Assembly: GCA_034509495.1 (NCBI GenBank)
Contig: CM067515.1
Location: 13,917,881-13,981,880, forward strand
From: Acestrorhynchus altus
Taxonomy: Eukaryota; Chordata; Actinopteri; Characiformes; Acestrorhynchidae
Reading direction: 5' to 3'
DNA length: 64,000 bases
Shown here: in pieces, positions 1 through 11,800 of the stretch
How the letters are laid out: every line of letters begins with the position of its first letter
How positions within the stretch are numbered: the first letter of the stretch is position 1
Notes under the pieces: model-generated
What the model saw: the letters and a program-made list of their open reading frames with translations, nothing else
Told to the model about the DNA's origin: nothing
Database searches by the model: none
Translations under genes and position numbers: made by a program

Positions 1-900
1 ATACATGTAAAAAAAAAAAAAAAGAAGCTCATTTTAAAGAATGTTTAATCAGTTTAAAGAACCTACAGGCCGTGTAAGTGTCCAGTTTAAGAACCACGTG
101 TATTAAGGTACAGTTCCTCTGGACGGATGTGCTTTAGTGGGTGTGAGAGTCAGGGCACCGTCGTGTGTGGTGACACTGTCGGGAAAAGCGTACAGAATCA
201 CCATTAAATGGGGAATAATGTTACAAATACCAAGTGACTCTGTTGGGAAACTTGTACCAGTCCCGACCATTCAGTCTCCTCTTTGTGTGTCTCACACAGC
301 GGGGCCGCGGGGAGAACCGTGGAAATCATGTCCATGTCTTCGGGACGCACTGCTTTTCTGCCTGGAAAGTGGAGCACAGTCTCCGTGTGTGCTGAGGCGC
401 ACAGGAGGAGCCTCTAAGTAGGACTACAGTTGCTCAGAAATGCTTTGGATTAGTGTGTTTGTTCATTAACATGAGGAGTTAGTTGTAGGTTTGGTGGATT
501 TGTATTAGAGTTTTCCCAGATGTTACCTTCAGTGCGCAGAGCGAGGAGAATCAGAGGAACGCCTCCTGCCCAGGGGCCCTGTCCTCCCGATTTTCCACAC
601 TGCCCTGTCACTTCAGCGGGGCTTGGGAAAGTCTTCCTCGCGCTGTGGTGGTCTTAACAGACGAAGCTGGACCCAGTTCCCTGAAAGAACGTCAGTAATC
701 CAATAAACAGTACACTTCATAAACTAAAAAAACTTTACTCTTTTGATTGAATCATTTCCAGTTGCCAACAAGAACAAACAGAACGTGGACAGTAGTGGAC
801 AGGGGCCAGGTTCCCTACATCCCTAATTTCTATGCATTATCAATAACCAGGCATGCTCAGTGCCCTTAAATATGTAATGTGTAATGGTGTGCGGTATACC

Positions 901-958
<58 letters not shown>

Positions 959-1011
959 AATTTCACAATGTGTGGTTTACAATTTAAGCTTAAAAGACAC
1001 TGAATGTGTTG

Positions 1012-1088
<77 letters not shown>

Positions 1089-1128
1089 TTATTTTAGTTT
1101 GATTGGAACCATTCTAACCCAGCAGTTG

Positions 1129-1196
<68 letters not shown>

Positions 1197-1228
1197 ATGC
1201 ACTTGTTCATGGTCATGTCCCACTTGGC
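1..1228. other. Left edge, no recognisable exon
   Basis: This stretch lies upstream of the small terminal exon at 1229-1293 and could be the end of the same gene's last introns. Somewhat GC-richer blocks at about 300-420 and 540-660 have an acceptor-like context, but their short reading frames match no protein I recognise. The rest is two CA microsatellites (about 903-957 and 1015-1086) and one CT microsatellite (about 1129-1191). Confidence 0.5.
903..1191. repeat. Clustered CA and CT microsatellites
   Basis: Two CA tracts (about 903-957 and 1015-1086) are followed by a CT tract (about 1129-1191). The CT tract sits just upstream of the acceptor at 1227-1228 and may act as an extended polypyrimidine tract. 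Apparent reading frames on both strands here are only repeat translations. Confidence 0.95.
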
Positions 1229-1293
1229 CACAGGATATCAGTAAAGAGCTCCTCGAGGAAATACAGAACAAGTTAAAAGAAGAGAAAAAGTAA
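1229..1293 (+). CDS. Terminal coding exon of an unidentified gene
   Basis: After a CT-rich tract and the acceptor 'ggccacag', the sequence encodes a short highly charged tail, DISKELLEEIQNKLKEEKK, ending at TAA (1291-1293). An AATAAA signal follows at 1317-1322, with a GT-rich stretch just after it, which makes a well-formed 3' end with a very short 3' UTR. The tail looks like an amphipathic helix or coiled-coil end. I do not recognise the family, and the upstream exons lie outside the window or are not detectable. The exon start is inferred from the acceptor. Confidence 0.45.
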
Positions 1294-1316
1294 ACTTGTC
1301 TTTCTGAACTATGGCA

Positions 1317-1322
1317 AATAAA
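1317..1322 (+). terminator. Polyadenylation signal AATAAA
   Basis: A canonical hexamer 24 bases after the TAA at 1291-1293, followed by a GT-rich segment. It supports the end of a plus-strand transcript here. Confidence 0.5.
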
Positions 1323-4300
1323 TGTGTGCATTGTAGTTTCAAAAGGACTTCAACTGAATGATCAGCAGGCGCTCTTGTAATCAGACACTGGTTTTCATTG
1401 AGAAGACAGTAATGTTTAGTGTGCAAAACCAGTGCAATTCTGTTGAACTCAACTGTACCTCTGTGATCCTGATGCTATACTGCATAGGTGCCGGACCATG
1501 ATTTACATCATTACTGGAATAAAAGAGAGAAGGGAAGAAGGGGGCTCAGCATTTGATGTTTTGCCTCCACCGACCGACACGCGACAGAATGAATGGTTGC
1601 CTTTTGAAGGCGTTGAGGGCTGCTCGCCTCTGCAGCCGGACTGCGCACAATGGCCGTTTGTGGCCGTGCAACGACCAAAAGCGCGCAGACTGGGAAGAGG
1701 CGCGAGGGAGAGACAAGGGGGGCTTTAGGAGGCAATGAGAAGAATGCAGTTTGTATTTAAAGATGGAGAGCCCATTGATCTTTTCTTCCGTCAGTTGTGC
1801 GCCCCTCCAAATGAGGTCACTGAAAGGATTCCCTTCACTTTCAAGCTCCAAAAAGCCTTTGTTATGCCCTGCTTTGAAAAGCAAGCTTTGGGAAGGGGAG
1901 CTTGGAATGATGAGAGGAATCTTGGTTTTGCAAGCTTAAGAGAAATAAATAAATAGGTAAACAAACAAATAGCAAGCTGAATTAAGAGCAAGAATGGACA
2001 CGTCTGCACCAGTAGGGCATTATGATTTGATGCCTATTTATTTATTTAATTGTTTATTTTGAAATACATGGCATAGGAGATTTTAAATCCTTTTAAGGAA
2101 AACATATATTGGTCACGTGTATGATATGCACGCCTACTTATTTGAACATTTCAAAGGTGGGATATTTTACAAGCAGGTTAGTATATGCAAGCATACACAT
2201 ATATTTAACAATATGTGATAGAAAATGCTCAGTGTCACACAAAAACGTCGTGTCTCCAAGCGCTCTTTGCTGGAAAGGGATAAAACCTTCTTAACCTACA
2301 ATATATAACTTTCAATATTTCATTTTGAGTTACAGAAATATTGCAGGTCGTTTTGGAGCATTGCTATTTGGCGTGTGTCACGTTGCCTTAACATTAAATA
2401 AATAATAAATGAATAAATAAATAACCAAACTCTACTTTGCAAACCGTAGTTAATGGGACAAAGATGTCAATCTGTTGCCTAATTGTCCTGAGTTTAAAGG
2501 CCACCCTTGTCCCACAGGCGATGTAACAGTTCACTCTGTCAGCAGGTAGTGTAACATATGTAGATGTGTTAACATCCGACGCTAATTTAGCTACATCTGA
2601 TGGGACAATTCGCAATAAATTTGCATGTAATACACCGAAAAATTGGTGCAAATCACGGCGCTGCTCGGTTCTCAGGGTGCATAAAGCAGCGCTAACTCGG
2701 TATGAAATTGGAGCAAAGCACCCCGGAGCATAAAGGCTGGCTGCACTCCATTGTGCGCTCTGCACGCAGCATTATCACGCCATTTTCACGCTCAAATCTA
2801 ACATGTTGCACCACGTTAGTACACTTTTCCAGGAGAGCAAACCGTTCTCCTCGTTCCAGTCAATGGGGCTGTGGGATTGCAATGTTTCCATTTCAAAATA
2901 TTTCATTTCAGAGCAAAAGGTCTCTCTTTTGAGAAGAACTGGTAGTTCACATGTATAAACACAATATAACCGTGTGCCAGGTGAGATTTCCCTCCTTTTC
3001 CCCCTAAAAAAAAAGAGCCTCATCAATAACAATAAAAAGGAACGACTTGTGCCCACACTTGGCATAATAATAACGCGAGGCTGAGACAGCAAGTTGAGTG
3101 GATGTTTATGAAAAGCGCCTCGAGCCCGGCTCCGCTCTCTTTGTAACTCATTAACCCTGATGGCCTTTTGTTAGGAGCTCTCAGCAGGGAGATCCTGCAG
3201 TAATTGGAGCCCTAAACTGCTTGTTAACAACAATTAGTGAGGCAATTATACAATTACCTGCAATAAACGTTGTCTTTTTGGAGGGAAAATATTCCCGATT
3301 AACACGTCAATAGCAAGACAAAGCAGGTACATGGAAGCGAATCAACTAAGATACGCGAATATGGAAGACAGCTGGGTTAGAGAGAACGGATGCAATCAGA
3401 CTGAAACGACAATTTTGTGATGAGGGAATGGAACCAAGCTCCTCCTAAAGTGTGCATACAGTCTGTGTGTGTGTGTGTGTGTGTGTCTGTGTGTATGTGT
3501 GTGTATAGGAACCGAACTCATTCTGTCCTGTAATAAAGATATACAGTTATAATATAATATAAATGAGAATTTAAGGATGAGGAGCATTTGTCACCATGGT
3601 CTCCTGACATGCAAATAACCCAACTAAAGCTCAGGCCATCTCCCAGCAGTCTGATAAGGTCGTGTAAGAGCGAAGCAAATTGGAGAACCGCCTCGAAACT
3701 ATTCAGAGATTCAATGCAATATGAGAGGAAACAAATGGCGTCATGCATGGACCTACTATAGGTCACATTGTATTGTCCATGTAGTTGTGCTCCATATACC
3801 AAGTTATCGCAAAACATAACGTTACAAACATCTACACTGCACGAAAAGCCACGCGACGGCCCTGTTTGCCTGGGTCTGATCAAACATGTTCTATCATGAA
3901 TTTCTATAGACTAGTCTGCAGGTTATTTAAGAGTCTTTACTTTGGTCCAGGCACACAATGGCTTGTGTTTGGTTGTGTGCACTGGGGTTAGTGCTTGAAA
4001 AGGCGAGAGGTGCACATTAACATCGCTTTGGGTTTTCTCAAGGCCTGAAATGAACTAGTGGAAAGTAACTTTATAACTCGCTGAAGGATGAAGCCTTTGT
4101 TAAGCTCTTCTTGGAAAACACAAGTGACTAACAAAAGGGGAGCCCTCTCATTGTTAAACACTAAATCTTGTCTATTGATGCGCCTTGAATTGCTAAGCAT
4201 CTGCCACTTACTCCACAGACGTCCAGGCACATTTGTAAAAGAATGTGGCTACTTGTGGCTTTTGGAAAGCGGTGTATTAAGAAGTAGCTGCAAAAATCAA

Positions 4301-4600
4301 ACATGTGGTTTTGTAAATAATGGTGGCGAGAGAGATGGTGATATACAGATTAGGAGGTTGTGAAAGATAACTTTAGCTCCTGGTTTGTACCACTTATCAT
4401 TGCTTTCACGCAAAAATACTCTATCAGTGCAAGTTTACAGGAGACGGAAACGTTTCCACTGAAGTCAAGCTGAAAAGTAATTTTGGAGCCTATTGGTCTG
4501 TTCATCATCGACGTTCTCAATGCAGGTGAAAGTCACATTGAAGCATTAATTAATCATAGTACTCTGACACAATGTAATGTCTTAACATTTGACCTTTTTC
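1323..4600. other. Gene-free tract, possible regulatory DNA
   Basis: No exon is recognisable on either strand. Reading frames are short and lack family motifs. The stretch contains a GT microsatellite (about 3463-3510) and a segment at about 3080-3290 rich in homeodomain-type TAAT/ATTA cores, listed separately. Confidence 0.5.
3080..3290. promoter_or_regulatory. Candidate conserved noncoding element
   Basis: This non-repetitive block of mixed composition packs many TAAT/ATTA-type cores: taattgg, aacaattag, gaggcaattat, caattacc and aataaac. Such spacing is typical of vertebrate developmental enhancers bound by homeodomain factors. No reading frame or repeat family explains it. The call rests on composition and motif density only, because conservation cannot be tested here. 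Confidence 0.3.
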
Positions 4601-4609
4601 ATATTTTTA

Positions 4610-5025
4610 AATGATTAAGGACCTTTGATCTGTTTACATAAAAGTGTGTTGCTATTATTTAGGAACTTTAATCTTTTTATATTAAAATGTTTTTTTTTTC
4701 ATTATTATCATTATTATTTAGGAACTATGTTCTGTTTCTATAAAAGTGGGTTTTTTATTATTTAGGACCTTTGTTCTCTTTATATAAAAGTGATTTTTTT
4801 TTTAGGATTTAATCTTTTTATATTAAAGTGTGTTTTTTCATTATTATTTAGTAATTGTAATCTTTTTATATTAAAGTGTGTGTTTTTTTCATTATTATTT
4901 AGGAACTTTGTTCTGTTTATAAAAAAGTGTTTTTTATTATTTAGGATTTTTAATCTTTTTTTCTATAAAAGTGTGGGTTTTATTTTTGTTATTATTTAGG
5001 ACCTTTGTTCTGTTTATATAAAAGA
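4610..5025. repeat. AT-rich minisatellite, about 55-60 bp unit
   Basis: About seven diverged tandem copies share the pattern 'ttaggacctttgttctgttt' followed by 'atataaaagtg', a T run and 'attattatt'. Copies alternate between 'aggacctttg', 'aggaactttg' and 'aggattttaatc' variants. The plus-strand frame of 69 codons inside it is a repeat product. Confidence 0.85.
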
Positions 5026-5029
5026 AAAA

Positions 5030-5733
5030 CAGCTGAAGTTACTGTTTAATGGATAATGCCATCGCTGTCACCCAAACACAATTCTCAAAATATTCCGCAA
5101 GCAGTAAGAGAGCAGTGACAGATAAAGCTCTTTGAGAGCTGCTGGTGATATGTTCAAAAGGCAGGGCAGGTTTCCCAGGGTGGTTCCTTTATACCCCCGG
5201 GAGTGGAAAATCGGGAGTATGAGTCTCAAAAGGCTTGAGGCGGCCCTGCGATTCTCCTCGCTTCGTATTTTTGGGCCAGCAAACATACTCACCACTAATG
5301 TGCTCGCTGGTGCCTAAATAGGACCGACAGAGCAAAAACCAACTTGTTCAGTCTTAACACCTGCTGTCACCAACGGTGCAAATGGGATTTCAGATACAGT
5401 TTATTGTATAAAAGAGTATAATATAAAGAGCGCCAGGCATATCAGTGTTTATAGGGTTTATAGGGGGGTACAAGAATTAAAGGTCAACAGCTCAGATAAT
5501 CTCCAATGAATGTCATTCCTGTTGCTTCTGTTGTATTCCAAAGTATTAGCTCAGCAGTCTCTACTACAGCAAATGCAATCGTCTGTCAGTTAAGCCATTA
5601 AAAACGGAGCATAAAAATATTTAATGTGGAAATTTAACTGGTTTAACTGAACTTACAAATATTTAAATTGAACAATGTATGTGAAGAACTACCATAAAAA
5701 CTTTCAAAGGTCTGTCAAATATACAGAACTGTC

Positions 5734-5822
<89 letters not shown>

Positions 5823-7532
5823 TTAATAATAACAGTAGCCCAGCTCTATATGCTTATGACTTTGTCAAAGAACATGTTCTTCAAATTCTCCAGCAGGAAG
5901 CCGTGTGGGTGGCATATGTCCTTTCTTCAACAGAAAATTGGTATGAAATCGACAATTTGTTGTTGTCAGCAGTCAGTGAACGCCATATGCCACGCTGGGC
6001 TTCTCTATTGACACCATTCGTCCCGGCTTCACGGTCCAACCTCCCGTTCCACATGCCAGAGCTCTCAATGGTGGGACAAAACAGCAATTTACCTCTCAAA
6101 TGAGCAGAACCCGAGGTGACCGCTCTCCTTTAGCAGCGGACACCCTCTGAGCATCTCAAATGGACCTTTTCTAAAATCATGTTTAAGCAATACATGCTAA
6201 ACTCATACAATGAAACGGTTCCGGAATAATTCTTGTTTTGGACGGAGGGTTCTGTGAAAAACATCTACCACTAATGTGTCTGTTCTACTGGAGAGAGAGC
6301 ACTTTTCTTTTCCTCCATGAAAATGTAGGAGCCAAACAGTGATCTTTAGATTGATGCTTTTCACTTTGGATGGCAGTCATTACTTGTAAATGTGGTGTGT
6401 GAACGTTTATGAATAATGTAAACTTTCTAGGAAGGATCCTTAAATTGCTATATAATCTTTAAATGATACTGTCCCTTTTTCAAACAATTGTTCTTCCAGG
6501 AACAAAAAGAAGTGGTTCTATGGCTCAAAGAACCCACTCCACATTTTCTTATTATGTTCTTTAAAATCTTTACATTCACATCTTCTAAAACTTATTTATT
6601 TTGACATCTATTTACAGATTCTTTAGAGAACCATACATGGTTCTCCTGTTACCATGGTTTCCAACCCTGCTCCTATATATTTTGCAGATATTCCTGCTTC
6701 CAACACTCCTGGTCTGACCTATAGGATACAGCACAATCTTTTAAGAATAATTCATGTGCTATGAGGTTTTTGGGGAAAGCCAGGTCTCTTATTTTAATAA
6801 AAGAGTGATGCTATATGGTTACTGTAAATGGCACTTTTACTTTAAGAATGTTTAACATCTCATACACATCCTTGGGCTATAATCATGATAATATACTGTA
6901 TGCATATGTAAATAGATTGTTTATGTGTTACTAATGCTCCCACTGCTAATAAAGAATACTAAATTAAATTCAATTCAATTCATTCATTGTATTTAATGAA
7001 ATTCAAATTTCTACATTCAAAAAGAACTGAATTCTAGCTGCTTTCAGTGATATATCACCTTTAATATTCTTTCATTAAAGGTGTTCTCTGTCAAACTTGG
7101 TAGCACTGGCAAAGCAGTCAGTGTTACATTATCAGATAATTGTGTTAGTATTATAGTATCAAGATTTTTTTGTTGTTGCTTTTTTAGGTCTAAAGCTGAT
7201 GTGCTTCTCTTTAAAAATGATTCCACATGGATTCTTTGAACAATGCCATTATGAAATGAGACGTATTTAAAGTTTGACACATAATGTAAACCTTTTAGGA
7301 AGTGACCCTTGAACTGATATAAACCATTAAGATGATGTAAAAATTCTTCCTCTTCTTCAAACATGGTAATTGTAGGGACTCAAACAAGGTTGTTCTAAGT
7401 AATCAGTCAGAAGTCAAACATTTAATTTTTGTTGCTGCTGAATGGTACATCCAATCCAAAACATTTTATAATCACCATTTTAAAAAAAGCCATTTGAGCA
7501 TCTTGGGACCACTAGGACCACTTCACCATTGA
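5030..7532. other. Intergenic, no gene recognised
   Basis: This tract lies between the minisatellite and the 3' end of the first V2R gene. It contains one long CA microsatellite (about 5738-5818). Fairly complex sequence at about 5040-5330 is neither an identifiable repeat nor an exon. Confidence 0.5.
5738..5818. repeat. (CA)n microsatellite
   Basis: About 40 uninterrupted CA units. The 142-codon plus-strand frame running through it is an artefact. Confidence 0.95.
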
Positions 7533-8831
7533 TTACATTCTACTAATGGTTTGGGTGTAATTCTGGATAATTGTCTGAAAGTAAGCCTGGGTGTTCTTCT
7601 TTGGCTGGAAAATAATGACATAAGACTTGGGTATAAAGTAGCTCAGGAGGATACCATACAAACTGGACAGCTGTGCAACTGCATCAAGAAGCTGGATTAG
7701 CACGCCATCATAAATCATATCTGCTGTAAAGTAAACACACCAACTGATGTAGAACAAAATCATGCTGAAAGTGATCGATTTAGCCTCATTGTAGTCTTTT
7801 GGAAGATCAGCACACATGTAGGAAAAGAAGAAACAGAGAATGCTGAGGAACATAATGAAGACGCCCACTATGTAAAATATATGCATATACCCTGGAGAAC
7901 AGGTCAGGATGATCTGGTCTATATAGGATGTTTCATTCCTTGAGGGACTGGGGGTTTTCAAAGTCAACCATAAAATGCAAAAGGTGAACTGAAGAACAGA
8001 GACAATGGCAATGACAAGCCACTGGCCATTGTGCTTTACCCAGCATTTGTAAACTTCAGGGAACTTACTTGGCATTTTAAAGACCCAGAAAATTTGAAAA
8101 GAGCGCACACCCAAACAGGAGAGGCAGATAGTGTAGAAAAAACAGAATATCACATTTCTAAAGATACACGCTGCCACTGTTGGTTGTCCAAAGAAAAAGA
8201 ACACACTTAAACTGGACATAATCAAAGAGGCCAACATAAGGAAACACATATTACCTCCAGCAGATTTAACTACTGGTGTATTATAATTGTATGAGAACAG
8301 AATAGCAACTACAATGCACAGCAACTCAAGAAAGACAGCAGACACCATAAGCAATATGGACAAAGGTTGTACGAAATGGAGATACATGATGACACGTTTC
8401 TGACAGGATGTGCTTCCCTCTTGTGACCAATCACCTGCATTGCATGGGAAACAAGTGTAGGGGTTTTCTGAAAGAAAGTCAGGATGTTAAGACATCACTG
8501 TTAAAACTGAAGGAAATTTGACACATTTCACACCTTTGATTTGAAGCATTTGAGTTATCTCTATATTACATTTACAGTTATCTCTATACTACATTTGAGT
8601 TTGTTCTATATTAGAACAAACAGAAACGTGGTGGCAAATGACCACTCTGGACGGGCACAACGTTTACACACTAAACTCTTTGCCTGTAAAGAGAAGGTTC
8701 ACTTTGCTGTTCACCCGATCATTTAGCTGTACTCTTACAAATAGTTTTAAAAAATGCTTTGAGTAATGCCATAGAAGAAACCACTTGTGTGTATGTAATT
8801 TATTTGTTTATATGTACATATATTTATAATA

Positions 8832-8887
<56 letters not shown>

Positions 8888-11800
8888 TACTTTAGGAGTT
8901 CTTCTCATTCACTATGGTATCACCTAAAGAACCATATGACACACCTATATTGTTAAGTGTGTGTGTGCTAAAATGTTTTGGGAACCCCAATACACACAAA
9001 TCAGCCATAACATTATGAGTGCTTCCTTGTTTCTACTCTCATTCTTATTCTCAACACTGCAGTGACACTGACATGGTGGTGGTGTGTTTTTGTGTGTTGC
9101 AGTGGTATCAATTAATCAGACAAAGCAGAGCTGCTAGAGTGTTTCAACAGTGTGTCCACTCACTGTCCACTCTGACACTCCTACCTATTTGCTCCACCAT
9201 GCTGTAAAGTCTGTTGCTGCATAGTTTGTGGTGGTCATCCTCTAGTCCTTTATCAGTGCTCAAGACACCATTGGCTGGATATTTCTAGTTGGTGGTTCTC
9301 AGTGTCTCAGATACACTGACAGATTTTAACACCCCAGCAGCACTACTGTGTCTGATCCATTCATACCAGGGCAACATGCACTAAGTACTTACGTGTATAG
9401 TTTGCATAGGTATTCCTGGGGCATATCTTACAGTTAAAACAGCATTCTTTATTAAGATCTTTTTGCCTTTGAAATCCCTTCTTACATTCAACAGAGCAGT
9501 TTGCAAAGGGTACCTTAGGAAAGCAAGAAGTCTGTTAGCAGTAATAATAGAGAGACGTTGTAATGATGTAGGCAATTGAATGAGGGTTTAACTTACAGGG
9601 CCATTATTATCCCAGTTTATCAAGGAATTGTTGATGATGAAAGTAATTTGTGGATATGTTTCATACGAGCCAATTACCTCAAAGGCTCGAGAACTGCTTT
9701 CAGTATTCCAGAGAACTATTGCATAACTGACAGGTGGATCCCCATTGTCATCATACTGCACTTGTCGGCCATTAAGAGGAAAACTCAAATTCTTAATTGC
9801 CTTTGAAAGCTACAGAAAATCAGACAGCATATTTTACTAATTATATAAATCTGATCAAACATGCAAATATATTACATGATGAATTTAAGCTACTTCTACA
9901 TACCAGGAAAGGGTAAACTGGTATGTTTTTGTTGCATCCATTTGTGTCACATTGTAGTACACTATGCAAAGCATGTGCCATGGTATAGATTGCAGAATAA
10001 ACAGGAAATGAGAAAGTAGGACTTTCATTTAAAATTTCCTCTGAACTCAGTGTTGTACAGTTATCACAGATTTGATTACACATCTTTTCCACTGGTTGAG
10101 GACACTGTTCTTCACAATCATCACCATCATCACTGTTTTCCCGTGATTTATAGATGAAATCATTAAATCCAGGCAAAGACCAGAATTGTTCTGTAATGCC
10201 AAAAATCTTCCCAATGTTTTGTATCCCTGGTTCACGAGAAAGCTGATTGTCCATAGCCCAACCCTCACCGGCAATCCACACTTTGTTTCTGATGTTGTAC
10301 TTTATAGCTGCTTTGATTGTTTTCTCTGCAATCCGTTGCACAGAAAAGACAACAATGACTTTTATATTTAGCTTATTGATCCTGTTTAGCATTGTCTGGT
10401 AGTCTGAGTCCAAATAGAGCAATTCTTGATAGGCCAAACAGATGCCATTTTGTCCAATATATTGGTAAAATAAATTCAAGCCATCACGACTGTAGTCATC
10501 CTGGCTGCCAATAAAGGCAACCCAGTTCCATCCAAACCATGTAATTATGCGTATAATAATGTCTATCAGCTCTTTGTTGCTAGGCACTGTTCGTACAAAA
10601 GAAGGATACAGCATTTTATTACTTAAGTCATAGCTTGTTGCTCCATAATCCACCTATACATGGAAAGAGTAAAAAAGTACATTAAAATTTCAAAACAACT
10701 CAACAAAAAACAAACAAAAAATTACCACACATTATTTTGAGAGGCTACCGTAGATGTCTCGTACACATAAAGAAATGTACGCAGAAGTGTAATTACTGTA
10801 ATCTATATATGGCTACTTCCTGCATTCTGGGAGACATGAAATGTTGGATTTTATATCAATTAATCATTTTCAGAATTTAAATCAGAATTTGAATTCTGTA
10901 TTCGGTGGTGGTGTCATATTTGTGCAGTTGTTGCTGACATTTTTTCAATCCTGCTGAAGATGGATTTTCATTTGCCTTTCTAACAATCCTATAAGAAATA
11001 TTTCTTACGTTAATTACAAAATGAAATCATTTTGCATCTACTTATAGCCTTTTGTCATTTTTTGGCCATCAATTATTTAAATTTTCAGATGATAACTGCA
11101 AAGAAAACATGTCAGATTGATGGGACAAGGCTGAAAGGAATGTTTAATCTTCAACTTTATAGGGCAAAAGTATTTCTAAAACTTTGAAATTTTCAACACC
11201 TGGCATTTCCTGACTGTGAACAAACCACCTTTCACACTCATATTTTGTTTACAAAATACAAATTAAACTCTAGTTTTGCTTAAATTAAAAAATTCCATCT
11301 GTAACTTTTCACATATTAGAGATCAGATAATCTTATTTATTTGTAATATTTTTTTGCAAATGTATTAAAAATAAAAACAAAAATATAAAATGTACATTAG
11401 TTTTGACAGTCTTTGCCAGGACACTCAAAATTGAGTTCAAGTGCATCTTGTTTCCACTGATCATCCTTCAGATGTTCAGATTGGACATGATTTGGAAAGG
11501 CACACATCTGCTTATATAAGGTTCCATAGTACACAGTGCATGTCAGAGCACAAACCAAGCCATGACGTCTAAGGAATTGTCTTGGAATAGAACTCCAAGA
11601 CAAGATCGTACTGAGACACAGATCTGGGCAAGGGTACAAAAATATCTCCTGCTTTGAAGGTCCCAATGAGCACACTGTCTTCCATCATCCATAAATGGAA
11701 GAAGTTTGGAACCACAAGGACTTTTCATAGAGTTGGCCATCCAGCCAAATTGAGTGACCATGGAAGAAGGGCCTTAGTCAGGGAGGTGATCAAGAACCCA

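Noticed and set aside
823..1086. Reading frames of alternating Cys-Val or Thr-His
   Set aside because: They are translations of CA/GT microsatellites; the same holds at 5675-6103, 18611-19000 and 52083-52380.
4610..5025. CRISPR-like array
   Set aside because: Units are adjacent diverged tandem repeats without unique spacers, in a vertebrate genome.
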